Assembly: GCA_017472375.1 (NCBI GenBank)
Contig: JAFUQL010000134.1
Location: 1-5,527 of the forward strand
Direction: 5' to 3'
DNA: 5,527 nucleotides
Source of the DNA: Oscillospiraceae bacterium
Lineage (GTDB): Bacteria > Bacillota > Clostridia > Oscillospirales > Ruminococcaceae
The translations under genes were made by a program, and so were the position numbers. The notes beneath the pieces are model-generated. The model was given only the letters and a program-made list of their open reading frames with translations, ran no database searches and was not told the DNA's origin. This document shows positions 4,932 to 5,527 of this stretch, one piece after another (position 1 is the first letter of the stretch; each line of letters starts with the position of its first letter).

Positions 4932-5527
4932 TTACACCTCCAGATAGATTATGATGCAGCCGGGCATGCCGTCGCCGCCCTTACTGCCTTTGCCGCCAGA
5001 GCCGGAGCCGCCGTACAGCCAGCCATCATAGGGGCCACCCTTCTGACCGGCACCGCCACCACCGTGGCCACCTTCGCCTCCGGAGCCGTAGGTCTTGGCG
5101 TTCCGGCCATCGACAGGTGTTGCGCCGTCGCCGCCGCGGCCGCCGACCGCTTCCGTATCATCCCAGCTATACAGGCGTGCATTACCGCCCTTACCGCCGT
5201 TTGCACCAGCAGCAGCACCGCCACCGTAACCGCCATATGCTCGGCCATAGTCCTCGTCGTACAGATCCTCGCCCCGCTCGCCGGGGTAGTAGAACTGGCC
5301 GTCATAGAACACGGTGGGGCTTTCGCTGGAGTTCGATGCACCGACAGATCCGGGGATGCCGTCCACACCGGGCAGGCCGTAGATTTCGCCGGTGAACAGA
5401 TTGACGTAGCCATTGACAGATACAGCGCCGTCCTTGGAGCTAAAGTCGCCGAAGGTGGTCTCTGTGCCCTCTGTGCCGGGGACGGACTCCGCAGTGTCGT
5501 TCGGCTCTCCGCCGACACCGGCCACAC
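4932..5527 (-). CDS. Glycine-rich phage tail adhesin-like protein (C-terminal part, runs off the window)
   Basis: The frame is open to the window edge and ends in TAA at 4932-4934, giving the last 198 codons. The GTG near 5525 is probably internal, since no ribosome binding site can be seen there. A short collagen-like stretch (GLPGVDGIPGSVGAS) lies around residues 50-64 of the visible part. From about residue 84 to 189 the protein is dominated by GG and GxGG motifs (GGYGGGAAAGANGGKGG, GGEGGHGGGGAGQKGG, GGSGSGGKGSKGGDG), broken by short aromatic or acidic loops. It ends with a beta strand (GCIIIYLEV). This pattern is typical of glycine-rich tail proteins and recalls the stacked polyglycine helices of phage S16 gp38-type adhesins, which carry receptor-binding loops. 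A host-recognition role is likely; relation to gp38 itself is not shown. Confidence 0.85.
   Translation of the reverse strand, partial: VAGVGGEPNDTAESVPGTEGTETTFGDFSSKDGAVSVNGYVNLFTGEIYGLPGVDGIPGSVGASNSSESPTVFYDGQFYYPGERGEDLYDEDYGRAYGGYGGGAAAGANGGKGGNARLYSWDDTEAVGGRGGDGATPVDGRNAKTYGSGGEGGHGGGGAGQKGGPYDGWLYGGSGSGGKGSKGGDGMPGCIIIYLEV

Noticed and set aside
4949..5527. An alternative minus-strand frame overlapping the glycine-rich protein
   Set aside because: The translation is arginine-, alanine- and threonine-rich, typical of a shifted reading of GG-rich codons. The overlapping frame gives a sensible glycine-rich tail protein ending next to the following ribosome binding site.

Overview
The window looks like the distal tail and lysis end of a tailed-phage or prophage genome from a gut Firmicutes host. 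Protein style (glycine-rich adhesin, pyocin-knob fibre, CHAP-type lysin), consensus AGGAGG ribosome binding sites and fairly high GC point to Clostridia of the Oscillospiraceae type. That host assignment is inference from protein style; no host gene is in view. All supported genes lie on the minus strand and are read from the right edge of the window to the left. Nothing on the plus strand is convincing. I saw no tRNA, CRISPR array, insertion sequence, integrase or attachment site.

Layout in transcription order. (1) 5527-4932: C-terminal part of a glycine-rich, adhesin-like tail protein, cut by the window edge. (2) 4929-3739: a 396-residue tail fibre with a pyocin-knob-like segment and a fibre repeat. 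(3) 3737-3594: a 47-residue proline-rich small protein. (4) 3510-3094: a tail-associated protein with a CBM5/12-like C-terminus, whose original start at 3597 appears cut off by an in-frame TAG. (5) 3094-2753: a small membrane-anchored coiled-coil protein. (6) 2740-2555: a 61-residue protein that is a stand-alone copy of the N-terminal module of the next gene. (7) 2552-1266: a 428-residue fibre-like protein with two internal repeats; everything after about residue 92 is markedly AT-richer than its surroundings. A 72-base gap holding a stem-loop follows. (8) 1193-867, (9) 870-610 and (10) 613-368: three small membrane proteins (XhlA-like, putative holin partner, holin-like). (11) 371-57: a CHAP/NlpC-like endolysin interrupted by a TAA stop, with its frame continuing open to the left edge.

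The genes form one tightly packed unit. Neighbours overlap by 1 to 4 bases or are separated by 1 or 2, and the four lysis genes are chained by ATGA overlaps, which suggests translational coupling. The first part builds the host-recognition end of the virion; the second makes the holin/endolysin set that opens the cell. Two genes show in-frame interruptions at places where family knowledge says reading should continue. This suggests either a decaying prophage or local sequence errors. I see no wholly new system. The notable points are the two interrupted genes, the duplicated N-terminal module with a compositional break behind it, and the multi-membrane-protein lysis cassette.
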